From contig JADJEU010000001.1 in assembly GCA_016709005.1 (NCBI GenBank), positions 310,001 through 374,000 on the forward strand: DNA of 64,000 bases. The letters run 5' to 3'. The translations under genes were made by a program, and so were the position numbers. Under the pieces are notes generated by a model, which ran no database searches, had not been told where the DNA came from, and saw only the letters and a program-made list of their open reading frames with translations. Shown here piece after piece: positions 45,981 through 55,380 of this stretch; position 1 is the first letter of the stretch; each line of letters begins with the position of its first letter. This DNA is from Crocinitomicaceae bacterium. Lineage in GTDB: Bacteria > Bacteroidota > Bacteroidia > Flavobacteriales_D > Crocinitomicaceae.

Positions 45981-47189
45981 TTAAACGCGCTCTATAATCG
46001 TTGCGTATCCCTGACCAACACCAATACACATGGTTACCAAAGCGTATCGTTTATTGGTTTGTTGTAACTGCAATGCAGCGGTTTGTAAAATTCTTCCACC
46101 AGTCATTCCGAGCGGATGACCCAATGCTATCCCTCCGCCATTTGGATTGATGCGTGGATCGTTGTCATCGATTCCGAGTTTACGCGTACAGGCCAAAACT
46201 TGCGCTGCAAAAGCTTCGTTGATTTCGATTACATCAATATCATTTAAAGCAAGTCCTGCACGTTTCAATGCTTTTTCACTTGCAGGCACAGGGCCAATTC
46301 CCATAATGCGCGGTTCAACTCCGGCAACAGCAGATGAAACAATTCGTGCAAGTGGTTTAAATGAATTTCGTTTTGTGGCTTCTTCATTCGCTAACAAAAG
46401 CGCAACAGCTCCATCATTTAATCCGGACGCATTCCCGGCAGTGACAGATCCACCAGAAGATTTGAAAGCAGGTTTCAGCGATGCCAATGCTTCAAGTGTT
46501 GTGGTACTTTTTATAAATTCATCTTTGTCAAAACGAATTGGATCTTTTTTCTTTTGTGGAATTTCTACGGCAATAATTTCTTGAGCAAATCTTCCAGCAG
46601 CATTTGCAGCAGCAGCTTTTTGCTGACTGTTGAAAGCAAATTTATCTTGATCTTCACGACTGATAGCATACATTTCTGCAAGGTTTTCAGCCGTTTCACC
46701 CATGCCATCAACTCCAAATAATTCTTTCATTTTTGGATTGATAAAGCGCCAGCCAAAACTAGAATCAAACATTTGAGCATCGCGTCCAAAAGCTGACGAT
46801 GTTTTTGAAATAACCCAAGGGCCGCGTGTCATATTTTCTACACCACCAGAAATGTAAATGCTTCCTGCGCCGTCTTTGATTGCGCGAGCGGCGTTAATTG
46901 TTGCGGCCATGCCTGAAGCACAAAGTCTGTTTACAGTCTCACCACCAGCAGTTATTGGAACACCGGCAAGTAACGAACTCATGCGCGCAACATTACGATT
47001 ATCTTCACCAGCCTGATTGGCACAACCTAAAATAACATCTTCAATTTCGGCAGGATCAAAACCAGTATTTCGTTGAAGCAATTCTTTAATTACAATTGCA
47101 GCCAAATCATCGGTTCTCACGGCAGCCAGGCTACCTCCAAAATTTCCAATTGCTGTTCTTACAGCATCAATAATAAAAACGTCTTGCAT
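45981..47189 (-). CDS. acetyl-CoA C-acyltransferase (thiolase)
   Basis: A 402-residue cytoplasmic thiolase. NRLCASGMAATIN holds the acyl-binding Cys, EINEAFAAQVLAC and GGGIALGHPLGMTGGR the active-site His, and ALVTMCIGVGQG the second Cys. It catalyses thiolytic cleavage of 3-ketoacyl-CoA, or the reverse condensation. The NPNGGGIALGHPLG and MGETAENLAEMYAISREDQD stretches fit the 3-oxoadipyl-CoA/acetyl-CoA thiolase group (PcaF/PaaJ). No beta-oxidation or aromatic-degradation genes are adjacent, so the pathway is not fixed by context. It is the last gene on its strand, divergent from the DUF2520 gene 78 bases away. Confidence 0.92.
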   Translation of the reverse strand: MQDVFIIDAVRTAIGNFGGSLAAVRTDDLAAIVIKELLQRNTGFDPAEIEDVILGCANQAGEDNRNVARMSSLLAGVPITAGGETVNRLCASGMAATINAARAIKDGAGSIYISGGVENMTRGPWVISKTSSAFGRDAQMFDSSFGWRFINPKMKELFGVDGMGETAENLAEMYAISREDQDKFAFNSQQKAAAANAAGRFAQEIIAVEIPQKKKDPIRFDKDEFIKSTTTLEALASLKPAFKSSGGSVTAGNASGLNDGAVALLLANEEATKRNSFKPLARIVSSAVAGVEPRIMGIGPVPASEKALKRAGLALNDIDVIEINEAFAAQVLACTRKLGIDDNDPRINPNGGGIALGHPLGMTGGRILQTAALQLQQTNKRYALVTMCIGVGQGYATIIERV

Positions 47190-47267
47190 AAAATCCAGCG
47201 CGGAATTTGGTTTTGTGTAAATTTCCCAGCAACTATTGACACGAAATTAATAAGTTTGATCCAGAAA

Positions 47268-48035
47268 ATGGAAATTAAAAGCATAAACATAATCGGAGCA
47301 GGCAACGTGGCATTTTATTTAGTGCACAAGTTGTCTCCTCAAATTTGTGTGCGAACTGTCTATTCGAGAGATGTGTCTCATGCCTTAATATTAGCACAAA
47401 AAGCATCGGCTCAAGCGGTTGATCGTATTTCTGAATTGAGTCTGGAGGTTGATTTAAATATTATCTGTGTTAAAGATGATGCGATCAAAGCTATCGTTGA
47501 ACAATTACCAAAGTCAATAACAACACTTCATACTTCCGGTGCAATTGATATTTCAATGCTAAGTAAGTTCGAAAAGTCAGGAATCATATATCCTTTACAG
47601 TCGATTTCAAAAGAGAGAATTTCTAGCTTGGGCGCAGTACCTTTTTTAATTGAAGCAAGCAGTGCATCGTTTGAAAAAGAACTATTGGAGTTTGTACAAG
47701 AGTATTTTTCAACTAACTCGATTATGGCTGATAGCAGAACACGATTGAGGATTCATCTTGCTGCTGTATTTGCGAATAACTTTACGAACTATCTGCTCAT
47801 TCAGTCCAAAGATATTTTGGATAAAGCAGGAGTTGACTTTAAAATTCTGGAGCCTCTAATGATTGAAACGATCCACAAAGCATTCACTGGAACTCCGTTA
47901 AATTCTCAAACCGGACCCGCAATCAGACATGATCACGAAACAGTAAAATCTCATTTGGCTCTCATTGAAGACGAAAAAGTAAAAGCATTATATGCTATGA
48001 TCACTGAATTAATTCAAAGGGAATTTAATGTCTAA
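47268..48035 (+). CDS. Rossmann-fold/DUF2520 family protein
   Basis: A 255-residue cytoplasmic protein starting MEIKSINIIGAGNVAFYLVH. GAGNVA is the dinucleotide-binding turn. DLNIICVKDDAI, TLHTSGAIDISML and IYPLQSIS follow, and the helical DUF2520 domain fills the C-terminal half (FANNFTNYLLIQSKDIL, GPAIRHDHETVKSHLAL). The family resembles pyrroline-5-carboxylate reductase or ketopantoate reductase in shape; its reaction is unknown. The open frame extends 65 codons upstream, but those lie over the divergent thiolase start, so ATG 47268 is the natural start. Its last 8 bases overlap the next gene. Confidence 0.87.
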   Translation: MEIKSINIIGAGNVAFYLVHKLSPQICVRTVYSRDVSHALILAQKASAQAVDRISELSLEVDLNIICVKDDAIKAIVEQLPKSITTLHTSGAIDISMLSKFEKSGIIYPLQSISKERISSLGAVPFLIEASSASFEKELLEFVQEYFSTNSIMADSRTRLRIHLAAVFANNFTNYLLIQSKDILDKAGVDFKILEPLMIETIHKAFTGTPLNSQTGPAIRHDHETVKSHLALIEDEKVKALYAMITELIQREFNV

Positions 48036-49260
48036 GAATTATTTGGCCACCAAAGGATGGATTGTAGTTGCCTATTATTTGGGACTAATAATCATTCTTA
48101 TTGGGATGCAGTTCTTATCAGGTGAATATTACCTCAGAAACAGCAACTTTTTAAATTTTGATGCTTCACACTATTTCCACATCAGCGAGAATGGTTATAA
48201 TGATTTTCGTGTTGCTTTTTTTCCGCTTTTTCCAAAAATATGGGACTTCCTGAATCTTTCAGCCGTTTCAATGTCAATATTGAATTTATGCATCTACATT
48301 TTCTTTTTAATTTATTTGGGATATCAACTGCAATTTTCGCGCACACAGCTTTTTTATTCTGTTCTGATACCTTCGAATATATTCTTTTTTCTACCATACT
48401 CTGAGGCTCTTTTTTTTGCTGCATGTGTACTTGTGCTGGTTGGTATTTTAAAAGAAAAAAATTGGATAACTATTTTTGCCTTGATCATAGCCTCAGTTGC
48501 AAGGCCTGCATACGTTATTTTCCTTCCGGCACTATTTGCAGTTGCGTATTTGGGAGAGGGTACTTTTGGATCCAGACTTAAACGTATTCTGATTTATTCA
48601 GGAGCTATTTTTACTGGTACCTTTTTAGTTGGACTGATCCAATTTAATGATACTGGAAGATGGTGTGAATTTTTTGAAGCACAGGAATTGTGGGGAAATC
48701 ATTTACAATTTCCAACACTTCCAATACGCTCTTGGGCGGGAGGTTGTGTAACACGACTAGATTGAACAGCACTGGTAGTTGGTGTTATTTGTTGGGTATT
48801 GACATCCTATTGGCTTTATCTTAAGTTGGTGAAAAAACAAAAGTTGGAGGTCCCGACTTCAGTTGTTTTTTCAGTATTTTATCTTGCTGGAATATCTCTA
48901 ATCGTGATTTTGTTTCGGGGCGGTTCGCTTTTTAGCTTGAACAGATTTGTTTTTTGCTCTCCTTTTTTTCTGGTCTTTATTAAATACGTTAGTGATAATG
49001 TAGTTATCAGGAACCAATTCAAAATCGCAGTTTATTCATTTTTACTTTTAACGGTTTATTGGTTGTTGTTTTATTCTTTTGTGCACCTTGAAAGTTTTCT
49101 AAAATATGCTGGTTTGAGCGTTTTACTAATTGCTGTCGCAAAGCTTGTTACGAATAAGAGTTTAAAGACAAATTTGTTTAATCTGGTTGTGATCTTTATT
49201 CTAGTCGAAATCCAAGTCTACCTTTTGATTCGTTTTTTGAATGGTAATTGGGTTGCCTAA
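48028..49260 (+). pseudogene. PIG-V/mannosyltransferase-like membrane protein interrupted by an in-frame TGA
   Basis: The frame from ATG 48028 to 49260 is open except for TGA at 48763-48765. The sequence reads on both sides without a shift: CVTRLD-stop-TALVVGVICWVLTSYWL. NFLNFDASHYFHISENGYND and VAFFPLFPKIWDFLN match the lumenal loop of GT-C/PIG-V-type glycosyltransferases (D-A-xHY-H-ISE-NGY). Some ten membrane segments span the full ~410-residue protein. A GGA-to-TGA change would explain the stop. Either the gene is dead, or one base is miscalled. Its function would be sugar transfer from a lipid carrier at the membrane. The upstream DUF2520 gene overlaps by 8 bases. Confidence 0.75.
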
Positions 49261-49263
49261 ACC

Positions 49264-50730
49264 TTACTGAATAATCACTCGATAGGTTTGCTTAGATTCA
49301 GCTGTAGATAGGATCAACGTATATATTCCAGCAGTCAGATTTGCTAAGTCTATCGAAGAACCTGGTAAAACTTCTGTGTAGACTATTTTTCCAGTCATAT
49401 CAACAATGACTAACCCGTCAATGTTTAATTCCGATTCTATATTTAAAGTCTGATTCGTTGGGTTCGGATAGAGCTTCACGAAATTTGTTCCAGCCTGCCC
49501 TTGCGAGTTTTCAACTGATAGTGTGATATTGTCAACCTGAAGTTCTGTGAAAATGTCTATGTGATCCCAGTACTGGTTATATTTTAAAATAAAAATATTG
49601 TTTCCTCCTGTAGACAAGAATGACATATCACCGATAATTACCCAACCGTCATCAAAAGTGGGGTCAATCGCATACGCACGATCTGAACCGGCAGAGCCAT
49701 AATGTACAGAAGTTACAAAACCGTACGAAGATGTAAATTTTGATATAAATGCGTCTCCAAAACCATCTAAGACTCCCCAGGTTTTTGTATAGCCTGCTAT
49801 GATAATGTCTTCATTTCCATTTCGAACATAAAGATCATAAACCTCGTCATCATCCGGACAATCTGAATAATTTGTGTCCATGAGCTGATTCCCATTTAAA
49901 GTAGATTTATAAACCCACATGTCTTTTTTGTCGGTAGGATAATCATAACTTCTAGCACCTCCGGCCATGTAATAAGTAGCGTATTTCACTATCGAATTGA
50001 AATAATCATCATATTCCATTCCCACAACCTTAACCCAACCAATATTGCCATCCAAATCCATCTTCAAAATAATTCCATCAGACATTCCTGCGCCGTAGCT
50101 CTCGGTTCCGCCGCAAACGACAATAGAATCGCCATCGACAATCACACCAGTTGCCCAATCGTCATCTGCATCACCGTAGGTTTTTGTCCACAGTGTGTCT
50201 CCATTCTTATCTGTGCGAACAATGTAAATATCTTTTCCGCCGGCACCGTAACTGAAGGTTTCTCCTACTAAAACAAAACCGCTATCCGCTGGAATTTGCG
50301 CAAGGCTGTTTGCTTTATCCCAATCAGAACCACCGTAAGTTTTTTCCCACATGGGAAGTCCAAATTCAGCAGCACGAACTAAGTAAAAATCAAATCCTCC
50401 TGCGCCAAAACTATTCGTGTACCCAGCAACAGCATAGGTAGAATCATGTGTAATAACTAATGAATTTCCCCAATCTGAATCTGATCCGCCGTAATTATAT
50501 GACCATTTAAAATTTCCAAGTGAATCTATTTTCAAAAGAAAAAGATCTGCGTTTGCGCCCACAAAACTGCTTGAGCTTCCTGTTGCAATGTAACCGGAGT
50601 CTGGTGTTTGTTTAATGTCGCGGCCATAATCGTAGCCACTGTTTCCATATGATTTTAAGAAGTGGATATTTTGAGCATCCAGTTGAAAACAAATTCCAAT
50701 CAAATAAAAAATTACGATCAGTCTTTTCAT
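49264..50730 (-). CDS. secreted beta-propeller protein with T9SS type A sorting domain
   Basis: A 488-residue protein starting at ATG 50730 (MKRLIVIFYLIGICFQLDAQ), a signal peptide; the frame upstream overlaps the neighbouring gene. Seven or so repeats of about 50 residues (ATGSSSSFVGANADLFLLKI, YGGSDSDWGNSLVITHDSTY, GYTNSFGAGGFDFYLVRAAE) are SBBP/beta-propeller-like. They end with a C-terminal type A sorting domain (KLYPNPTNQTLNIE...VIVDMTGKIVYTEVLP...AGIYTLIL). It is exported by T9SS and cleaved or anchored at the surface. Ligand unknown. It is the last gene of a three-gene operon with the DUF5723 and lipoprotein genes, 4 bases after DUF5723. Confidence 0.88.
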   Translation of the reverse strand: MKRLIVIFYLIGICFQLDAQNIHFLKSYGNSGYDYGRDIKQTPDSGYIATGSSSSFVGANADLFLLKIDSLGNFKWSYNYGGSDSDWGNSLVITHDSTYAVAGYTNSFGAGGFDFYLVRAAEFGLPMWEKTYGGSDWDKANSLAQIPADSGFVLVGETFSYGAGGKDIYIVRTDKNGDTLWTKTYGDADDDWATGVIVDGDSIVVCGGTESYGAGMSDGIILKMDLDGNIGWVKVVGMEYDDYFNSIVKYATYYMAGGARSYDYPTDKKDMWVYKSTLNGNQLMDTNYSDCPDDDEVYDLYVRNGNEDIIIAGYTKTWGVLDGFGDAFISKFTSSYGFVTSVHYGSAGSDRAYAIDPTFDDGWVIIGDMSFLSTGGNNIFILKYNQYWDHIDIFTELQVDNITLSVENSQGQAGTNFVKLYPNPTNQTLNIESELNIDGLVIVDMTGKIVYTEVLPGSSIDLANLTAGIYTLILSTAESKQTYRVIIQ

Positions 50731-50734
50731 AATG

Positions 50735-51976
50735 TTACAATTTAAAGGATGCTGAAAAAACAGCACTTCTTCCAAAGCCAAAATTCTTAGAAATATTTCC
50801 AATCATATCTGCAGTGCCTAAGGCAAGATAAATTTTTTCCGTTGGCCAATAATTCAGATAGAGTCCCATGCGCAAGCCCGCAAATCCGCCATAAGATAGA
50901 TAGGTTGATGCTGAGAATTTTGAGTAAGGTTGAAAGTAAACTCCGCCATATAAGTAAGGGCGATACTCAGGTGTAATAATTGCTTTGAATCCAAAAATGG
51001 CTTGCACTTTATTGCCGTATCGATTTGCCAATTTATCAAGCGTTATTTCAAGTGGTAAGGCCTCACCGTATCTGTTTTTAGTAGTCTGAAGTCCTAACGT
51101 GTCTTCAAAATTCCATTGATTGTTGACGCTGTCTTTTCCAATAAAATCTTGCACATTAAAACCAGTGTAATAAGTTGTTGAATCCACAAAATAATTTGAC
51201 GTGTTTTTATTCCAGAAAATCCCGCCGAGATTATTAATTTTTAGCGCAATAATTTGTTTATCTCCTTTTTTGTTGTTGAAGATAAAATTGTAGTTGATGT
51301 CCAATGAAAAACCTGATCCCTGAAAAGCAAAGTAAGGTGATAAGGTATCGGTAGAAAAACCTTCACCTTGCAATTGGAGCTCAACAGAATCCAGCGCACT
51401 GTGTGTCCAAAGAAAGGAATTAGCCGCGTAAAAATCGAATGCTTTTGATCCAGACACGTATGAAACTTGAACACTGGATAAAGTGGTTTTATCATAGAAT
51501 CCGACACTGAATTTTTGATAGTGCTGATATTTTGCATGTGAATAACTCAGATCCATCGTATCTCCAACATAATTTGAGTTTCCGTACATCGCGAGTGCAA
51601 AAAAATCTTTGGAAACATTTGCAGATATTAAGTGATTATCAGAAAAGGAAAGCATCAGACCATACTTTTCTTTTTTGAACAGATTGACGGTAGGAGTATA
51701 GCTATCGATTCGTTGTTCAAATTCTCCACCAAAATTATTCAAACCCTTGAGTCGATTAAAATTGTTGTCTTTCAATTCTTGATCAATGTGACCACCAAAA
51801 AGAAATTTATCCATAAATGCATTGTTGAATCGACCGCTGCCATAATGATTGAAGGATGTGATTTGAAGCACTGAACTTTCATTCACGGTATCACCAAAAA
51901 TGCGCAGTGGATCCTGGGCAAGTACATTTCCTGACCAAACTAAAAACAGGATAAATAGTTGAATTGAAAATTTCAT
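50735..51976 (-). CDS. DUF5723 family outer-membrane beta-barrel-like protein
   Basis: A 413-residue protein with a signal peptide (MKFSIQLFILFLVWSGNVLA). It has a long run of amphipathic beta strands and ends in GRSAVFSASFKL, suitable for an outer-membrane barrel. VLQITSFNHYGSGRFNNAFM and KFLFGGHIDQEL match my recollection of DUF5723. Its start codon overlaps the stop of the upstream lipoprotein gene by one base (TAATG), so the two are translationally coupled. A role in exporting or anchoring the neighbouring T9SS cargo is possible but unproven. Confidence 0.8.
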   Translation of the reverse strand: MKFSIQLFILFLVWSGNVLAQDPLRIFGDTVNESSVLQITSFNHYGSGRFNNAFMDKFLFGGHIDQELKDNNFNRLKGLNNFGGEFEQRIDSYTPTVNLFKKEKYGLMLSFSDNHLISANVSKDFFALAMYGNSNYVGDTMDLSYSHAKYQHYQKFSVGFYDKTTLSSVQVSYVSGSKAFDFYAANSFLWTHSALDSVELQLQGEGFSTDTLSPYFAFQGSGFSLDINYNFIFNNKKGDKQIIALKINNLGGIFWNKNTSNYFVDSTTYYTGFNVQDFIGKDSVNNQWNFEDTLGLQTTKNRYGEALPLEITLDKLANRYGNKVQAIFGFKAIITPEYRPYLYGGVYFQPYSKFSASTYLSYGGFAGLRMGLYLNYWPTEKIYLALGTADMIGNISKNFGFGRSAVFSASFKL

Positions 51977-53538
51977 TAGAGTGAAACGTTGATCTGAAGA
52001 TTAGACTTGAGGATGAAATCAAAATAAGCGCTGCCGTCAATTTTAATTTTATCGGATTGATACGTGCTGAATGAAATATTCAAAACAACTTTTTTTGCCA
52101 AATCCAAATTTAAAACATTGGTTGATGTTAGGTCAAATGTCAATGAACCTGAAGCAGGGGTAGTTATCCAGCTTGATGTATTGTAAGCGCCAGGATCTAT
52201 GTCAGAAGAAGCAGAAATAGAGTCTATAATTTGATTATTTGCATCAAGTAAAACAAAATGCGCCGTTGCACCAATTGGAAAACCATTCGAGTAAATCAAC
52301 TCTAACTTTCCATTATCAGGAATTACAGTTTCAGGTGCATTATAATCAATTTCAAAAGTGTCAACCAAGGTCAGGTTATTAGCACCAAAATCAAGTGGAA
52401 ATTCGGCATCTAAAAATAATTCGAATGCAGATCGCGGAAATACTTCATCAGAGCCAGCAGTCACGTTTCCAAAAGGATTGATTTCAAGTTCATAACCAAG
52501 GATTATTGAATCACTCATGTTTTCAATGAAAGGCGCAAGATTGCTGTTTGAACTATTGATTGCAATTGGATATTCAGAAGGAACATAATCATACATACCT
52601 CCTGAAGCCGGATTAATATTCATGGATGTTTGAATCATTGGAAAAGTCAGATCAACCATGCTGGATGTTTTTGTATTCATGCCTTTGACAGAAGTTATAG
52701 TTGATTGTGCAATGAGGTTAAATCCGTTTTTGATGGTCAGCACAAGGTCAATTGAATCGACATTAATAGAACCTCCCGTGATATTTTTCATAAAGTCAAG
52801 TGAGATTCCGGTTGTATCTGAAAAATAGTATTGACCAAAATATCCTTTTGCATAATCAGGTTTAAGACCTTTGAACGAGATAACATATTCAACGCTGTCT
52901 GTATTTGATATTGTAAACGCATTGGTAGCTTCATTAGAGCCCATAAGGAAATCAGCCGAAAGCATGTTGATTTGATTGCCATCGGTTCCGGTAAGATCAA
53001 TGTAATAACCAGCGATGTTGATAATCTCGCTGGCAATAGACGGATTAGACAAGGATCCTGCTGGAAGGTTATATGTGCGTTCAAATGGAATTGAATTCGA
53101 AGTGATTTTAGGAAAACTAAACGTAACTACCGAGGCACCCGGCCATGGGCATCTCACTTCACATTCAATTGTTCCTGCTGACACTCTTACTTTTTTTAAT
53201 TCAATTTGATCCAGTTGATAAAGCTGATCGTAATCATCGGTATAACTAAACCCTGGATTAACAGTAAGGTTTGAAACACCTACAGCTGATTTTTTTACTA
53301 TCGTGGTGTCAGGTAATTTTACAATGGTATCAATGGTAAACGTATAAACCGGTTTATGGTAGACCACCGAGATATAGTTAGCTGAATTAGTAGTAAGGTA
53401 TTCTGCCGGAATAATATCTTCCAAAGTCAGATGACCATGAGCAATGGGCGCAGTCCAATCCGTCTCCCAGGTGGTAGGTTCCTTTTTGCACGAAGCCAAA
53501 GTGCCAATTAAAAAAAAGAAGAACAAATACTTTTGCAT
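51976..53538 (-). CDS. predicted lipoprotein, beta-rich, function unknown
   Basis: A 520-residue protein starting MQKYLFFFFLIGTLASCKKE at ATG 53538. IGTLASC is a lipobox with the acylated Cys at about 17. The rest is beta-rich, with many S, T and N residues and repeated I-S-x-x-D-L-type strands, and no catalytic motif. It may be a surface lipoprotein. It is the first gene of an operon with a DUF5723 protein and a T9SS propeller protein, and follows the histidine-kinase gene on the same strand by 71 bases. Unrecognised family. Confidence 0.75.
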   Translation of the reverse strand: MQKYLFFFFLIGTLASCKKEPTTWETDWTAPIAHGHLTLEDIIPAEYLTTNSANYISVVYHKPVYTFTIDTIVKLPDTTIVKKSAVGVSNLTVNPGFSYTDDYDQLYQLDQIELKKVRVSAGTIECEVRCPWPGASVVTFSFPKITSNSIPFERTYNLPAGSLSNPSIASEIINIAGYYIDLTGTDGNQINMLSADFLMGSNEATNAFTISNTDSVEYVISFKGLKPDYAKGYFGQYYFSDTTGISLDFMKNITGGSINVDSIDLVLTIKNGFNLIAQSTITSVKGMNTKTSSMVDLTFPMIQTSMNINPASGGMYDYVPSEYPIAINSSNSNLAPFIENMSDSIILGYELEINPFGNVTAGSDEVFPRSAFELFLDAEFPLDFGANNLTLVDTFEIDYNAPETVIPDNGKLELIYSNGFPIGATAHFVLLDANNQIIDSISASSDIDPGAYNTSSWITTPASGSLTFDLTSTNVLNLDLAKKVVLNISFSTYQSDKIKIDGSAYFDFILKSNLQINVSL

Positions 53539-53609
53539 AGTGCCGGAATTCCAATTCAATTAATGAAACGAAGTTAATGATAAAACAGTTTGAAAAAATG
53601 AGGAATACT

Positions 53610-54845
53610 TTAGTTCTGAATGATTGGGAAAGTCACTGTATAGACAGATCCGCCTTTAATATGGTGTGAAATAGAACCATTGAGCTGTGAAACCAGAATA
53701 TCAATTAATTCAAGTCCAAACGACTTTCCCTGATAATTTTCAAAATCAAATCCGGGGCCATTGTCTGACAATACAAGTATCATTTGATCGTCAGCAATCG
53801 AAGAGTGAATTTTCACCACACCTGCTTTTTCCTTGAATGCATGCTTCAGTGCGTTGGTGACCATTTCGTTCAGCATCAGCCCAAAAGGAATTGCCGTATC
53901 AATAGCCATCTGCAAGGTTTCCATATCAATTTCAAAACTCACATCAAAAAGACTGCGGTAGGATGCAGATAACTCATTCACCAACTCAACCGTATATTCA
54001 CTAATGGAAATACTCAAAATGTCTTTTTCAAGATAAAGCCGCTCATGAATCAATGCCATCGAGCGAATGCGGTCTTTACTTTCTTCAAATACTGCACGCT
54101 CGCGTTCGCTTTCTGTGAGATTAGCCTGCATATTCAAGAGACTAATTACAATCTGCATGTTGTTTTTAACGCGGTGATGAATTTCCTTGATCAGAACTTC
54201 TTTCTCTTTGTTTTTTGCGCGCAAATCTGCATTGGACTCTTCAAGTTGACGAGTCTTGCGCTGAACCAGGCGTTCTAGATTAATCTGGTATTTTTTTACC
54301 TGCTCTATTGATTTTGCCTGTGCAATTTTGGTCGAAATCATGGCGCCAACAGTGGATAGCATTTTAAAATCCTGATCGCTGAAAAAATTTGCGCGAGGAT
54401 GCTCAGAGTCAAGAACGCCAAGTGCTTTTCCTTTGTAAATGAGTGGAATTGAAATTTCAGAAAGACGAACGGCATCATCTACAATATAACGCGGATCTTT
54501 GGATGTGTCATTCACAATTTCTCCAACACCGTTCGAAAATACGGAACCAACAATTCCTTTGCCCGGGTAAAGTAAGATCGGATTGTATACCTGATGGTCA
54601 CTCGTGTTTTTAGGTCCATACGCAGCGCGCTGTACAAGTGCTTTTTTCTTTTCGTCGTATAGATAAATGACGCAATCAAAGTAATCCAGATAAGCAATCG
54701 CCTTTTCTGTTACTGTCCAAAGTATTTCATCGATGGTTTCTGCCTCAATTAAACTGGTAGCAAAGGCGTTGATCACTTCAAGGTACTTCTCTTTTTGAAT
54801 GAGGTCCTGATATTTTTCGTAATCTACAGTCGGGTTTGCTTTCAT
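53610..54845 (-). CDS. GAF-domain sensor histidine kinase (HisKA_2/HWE-like)
   Basis: A 411-residue soluble kinase. It starts at ATG 54845 (MKANPTVDYEKYQDLI); the TTG at 54866 adds only seven residues. A GAF domain lies at about 30-180 (VINAFATSLIEAETIDEILW, VLDSEHPRANFFSDQDFKML). A coiled linker (QVKKYQINLERLVQRKTRQL) follows, then the dimerisation domain with the phospho-acceptor in KEIHHRVKNNMQIVISLLNM. The ATPase domain has ALKHAFKEK (N box), LSDNGPGF (G1) and SFGLELIDILV (G2). HHRVKNN places it among HisKA_2 kinases of the LytS/HWE-type branch. No response-regulator gene is adjacent. Cytosolic; ligand of the GAF domain unknown. Confidence 0.9.
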   Translation of the reverse strand: MKANPTVDYEKYQDLIQKEKYLEVINAFATSLIEAETIDEILWTVTEKAIAYLDYFDCVIYLYDEKKKALVQRAAYGPKNTSDHQVYNPILLYPGKGIVGSVFSNGVGEIVNDTSKDPRYIVDDAVRLSEISIPLIYKGKALGVLDSEHPRANFFSDQDFKMLSTVGAMISTKIAQAKSIEQVKKYQINLERLVQRKTRQLEESNADLRAKNKEKEVLIKEIHHRVKNNMQIVISLLNMQANLTESERERAVFEESKDRIRSMALIHERLYLEKDILSISISEYTVELVNELSASYRSLFDVSFEIDMETLQMAIDTAIPFGLMLNEMVTNALKHAFKEKAGVVKIHSSIADDQMILVLSDNGPGFDFENYQGKSFGLELIDILVSQLNGSISHHIKGGSVYTVTFPIIQN

Positions 54846-54922
54846 GCCTTCAGGTAAAATTACCAATTATACCCTGATGTTCTTAAAACTTTCGATATTT
54901 GTACAATCTTCCCTGATGTGTT

Positions 54923-55378
54923 ATGCCAAAGTATCGACTACTTACAATTGAAGAATTAAAAGAATTCGAAAAAGAGTTCGTAGATTTTTTAGTTGTCAAT
55001 GGCATAGAGCCTGAAAAATGGATTGAACTAAAAGAAAATGATCAGGATAGTGTTGACAAGATTATCGAACTCTTCAGCGATGTCATTCTGGAAAGTGTGT
55101 TGCGCAAAGTAGAGTTTATCCAGCTCAAGTCAAAAAAATATGTGCATGCCATTCAATGTCTCAGTGATAAGATGGTATCTATAGCCTTGGAAGATTCTGC
55201 AAAAGATTCTGAAAAATCAGGCGATGAATCAAAACGAGAAGATAGTTTAAGTATCTATAAATCTGAAAAAAAATACATTGAATCAAGGGAGAAGGAAATA
55301 TTCGATTTGATTCAAAAAGGTTACGTGATCAGTGATGGAGATCTCTTTAAGAAGTTGCAACTTGCCAGTTTAGGTTAG
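54923..55378 (+). CDS. DUF6495 family protein
   Basis: A 151-residue cytoplasmic protein, MPKYRLLTIEELKEFEKEFV... The opening YRLLTIEELKEFEKEFVDFL-NGI and VILESVLRKVEFIQLKSKK match my recollection of a conserved Bacteroidota family (DUF6495) of unknown function. The C-terminal part is charged and helical (SEKKYIESREKEIFDLIQKG). It is divergent from the histidine kinase and followed after 2 bases by the flavoprotein gene, probably in one operon. Confidence 0.75.
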   Translation: MPKYRLLTIEELKEFEKEFVDFLVVNGIEPEKWIELKENDQDSVDKIIELFSDVILESVLRKVEFIQLKSKKYVHAIQCLSDKMVSIALEDSAKDSEKSGDESKREDSLSIYKSEKKYIESREKEIFDLIQKGYVISDGDLFKKLQLASLG

Positions 55379-55380
55379 AG

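Noticed and set aside
48763..48765. TGA decoded as an amino acid (alternative code or selenocysteine)
   Set aside because: TGA ends several other genes here (for example at 22933-22935 and 5992-5994), and no selenocysteine hairpin is apparent.
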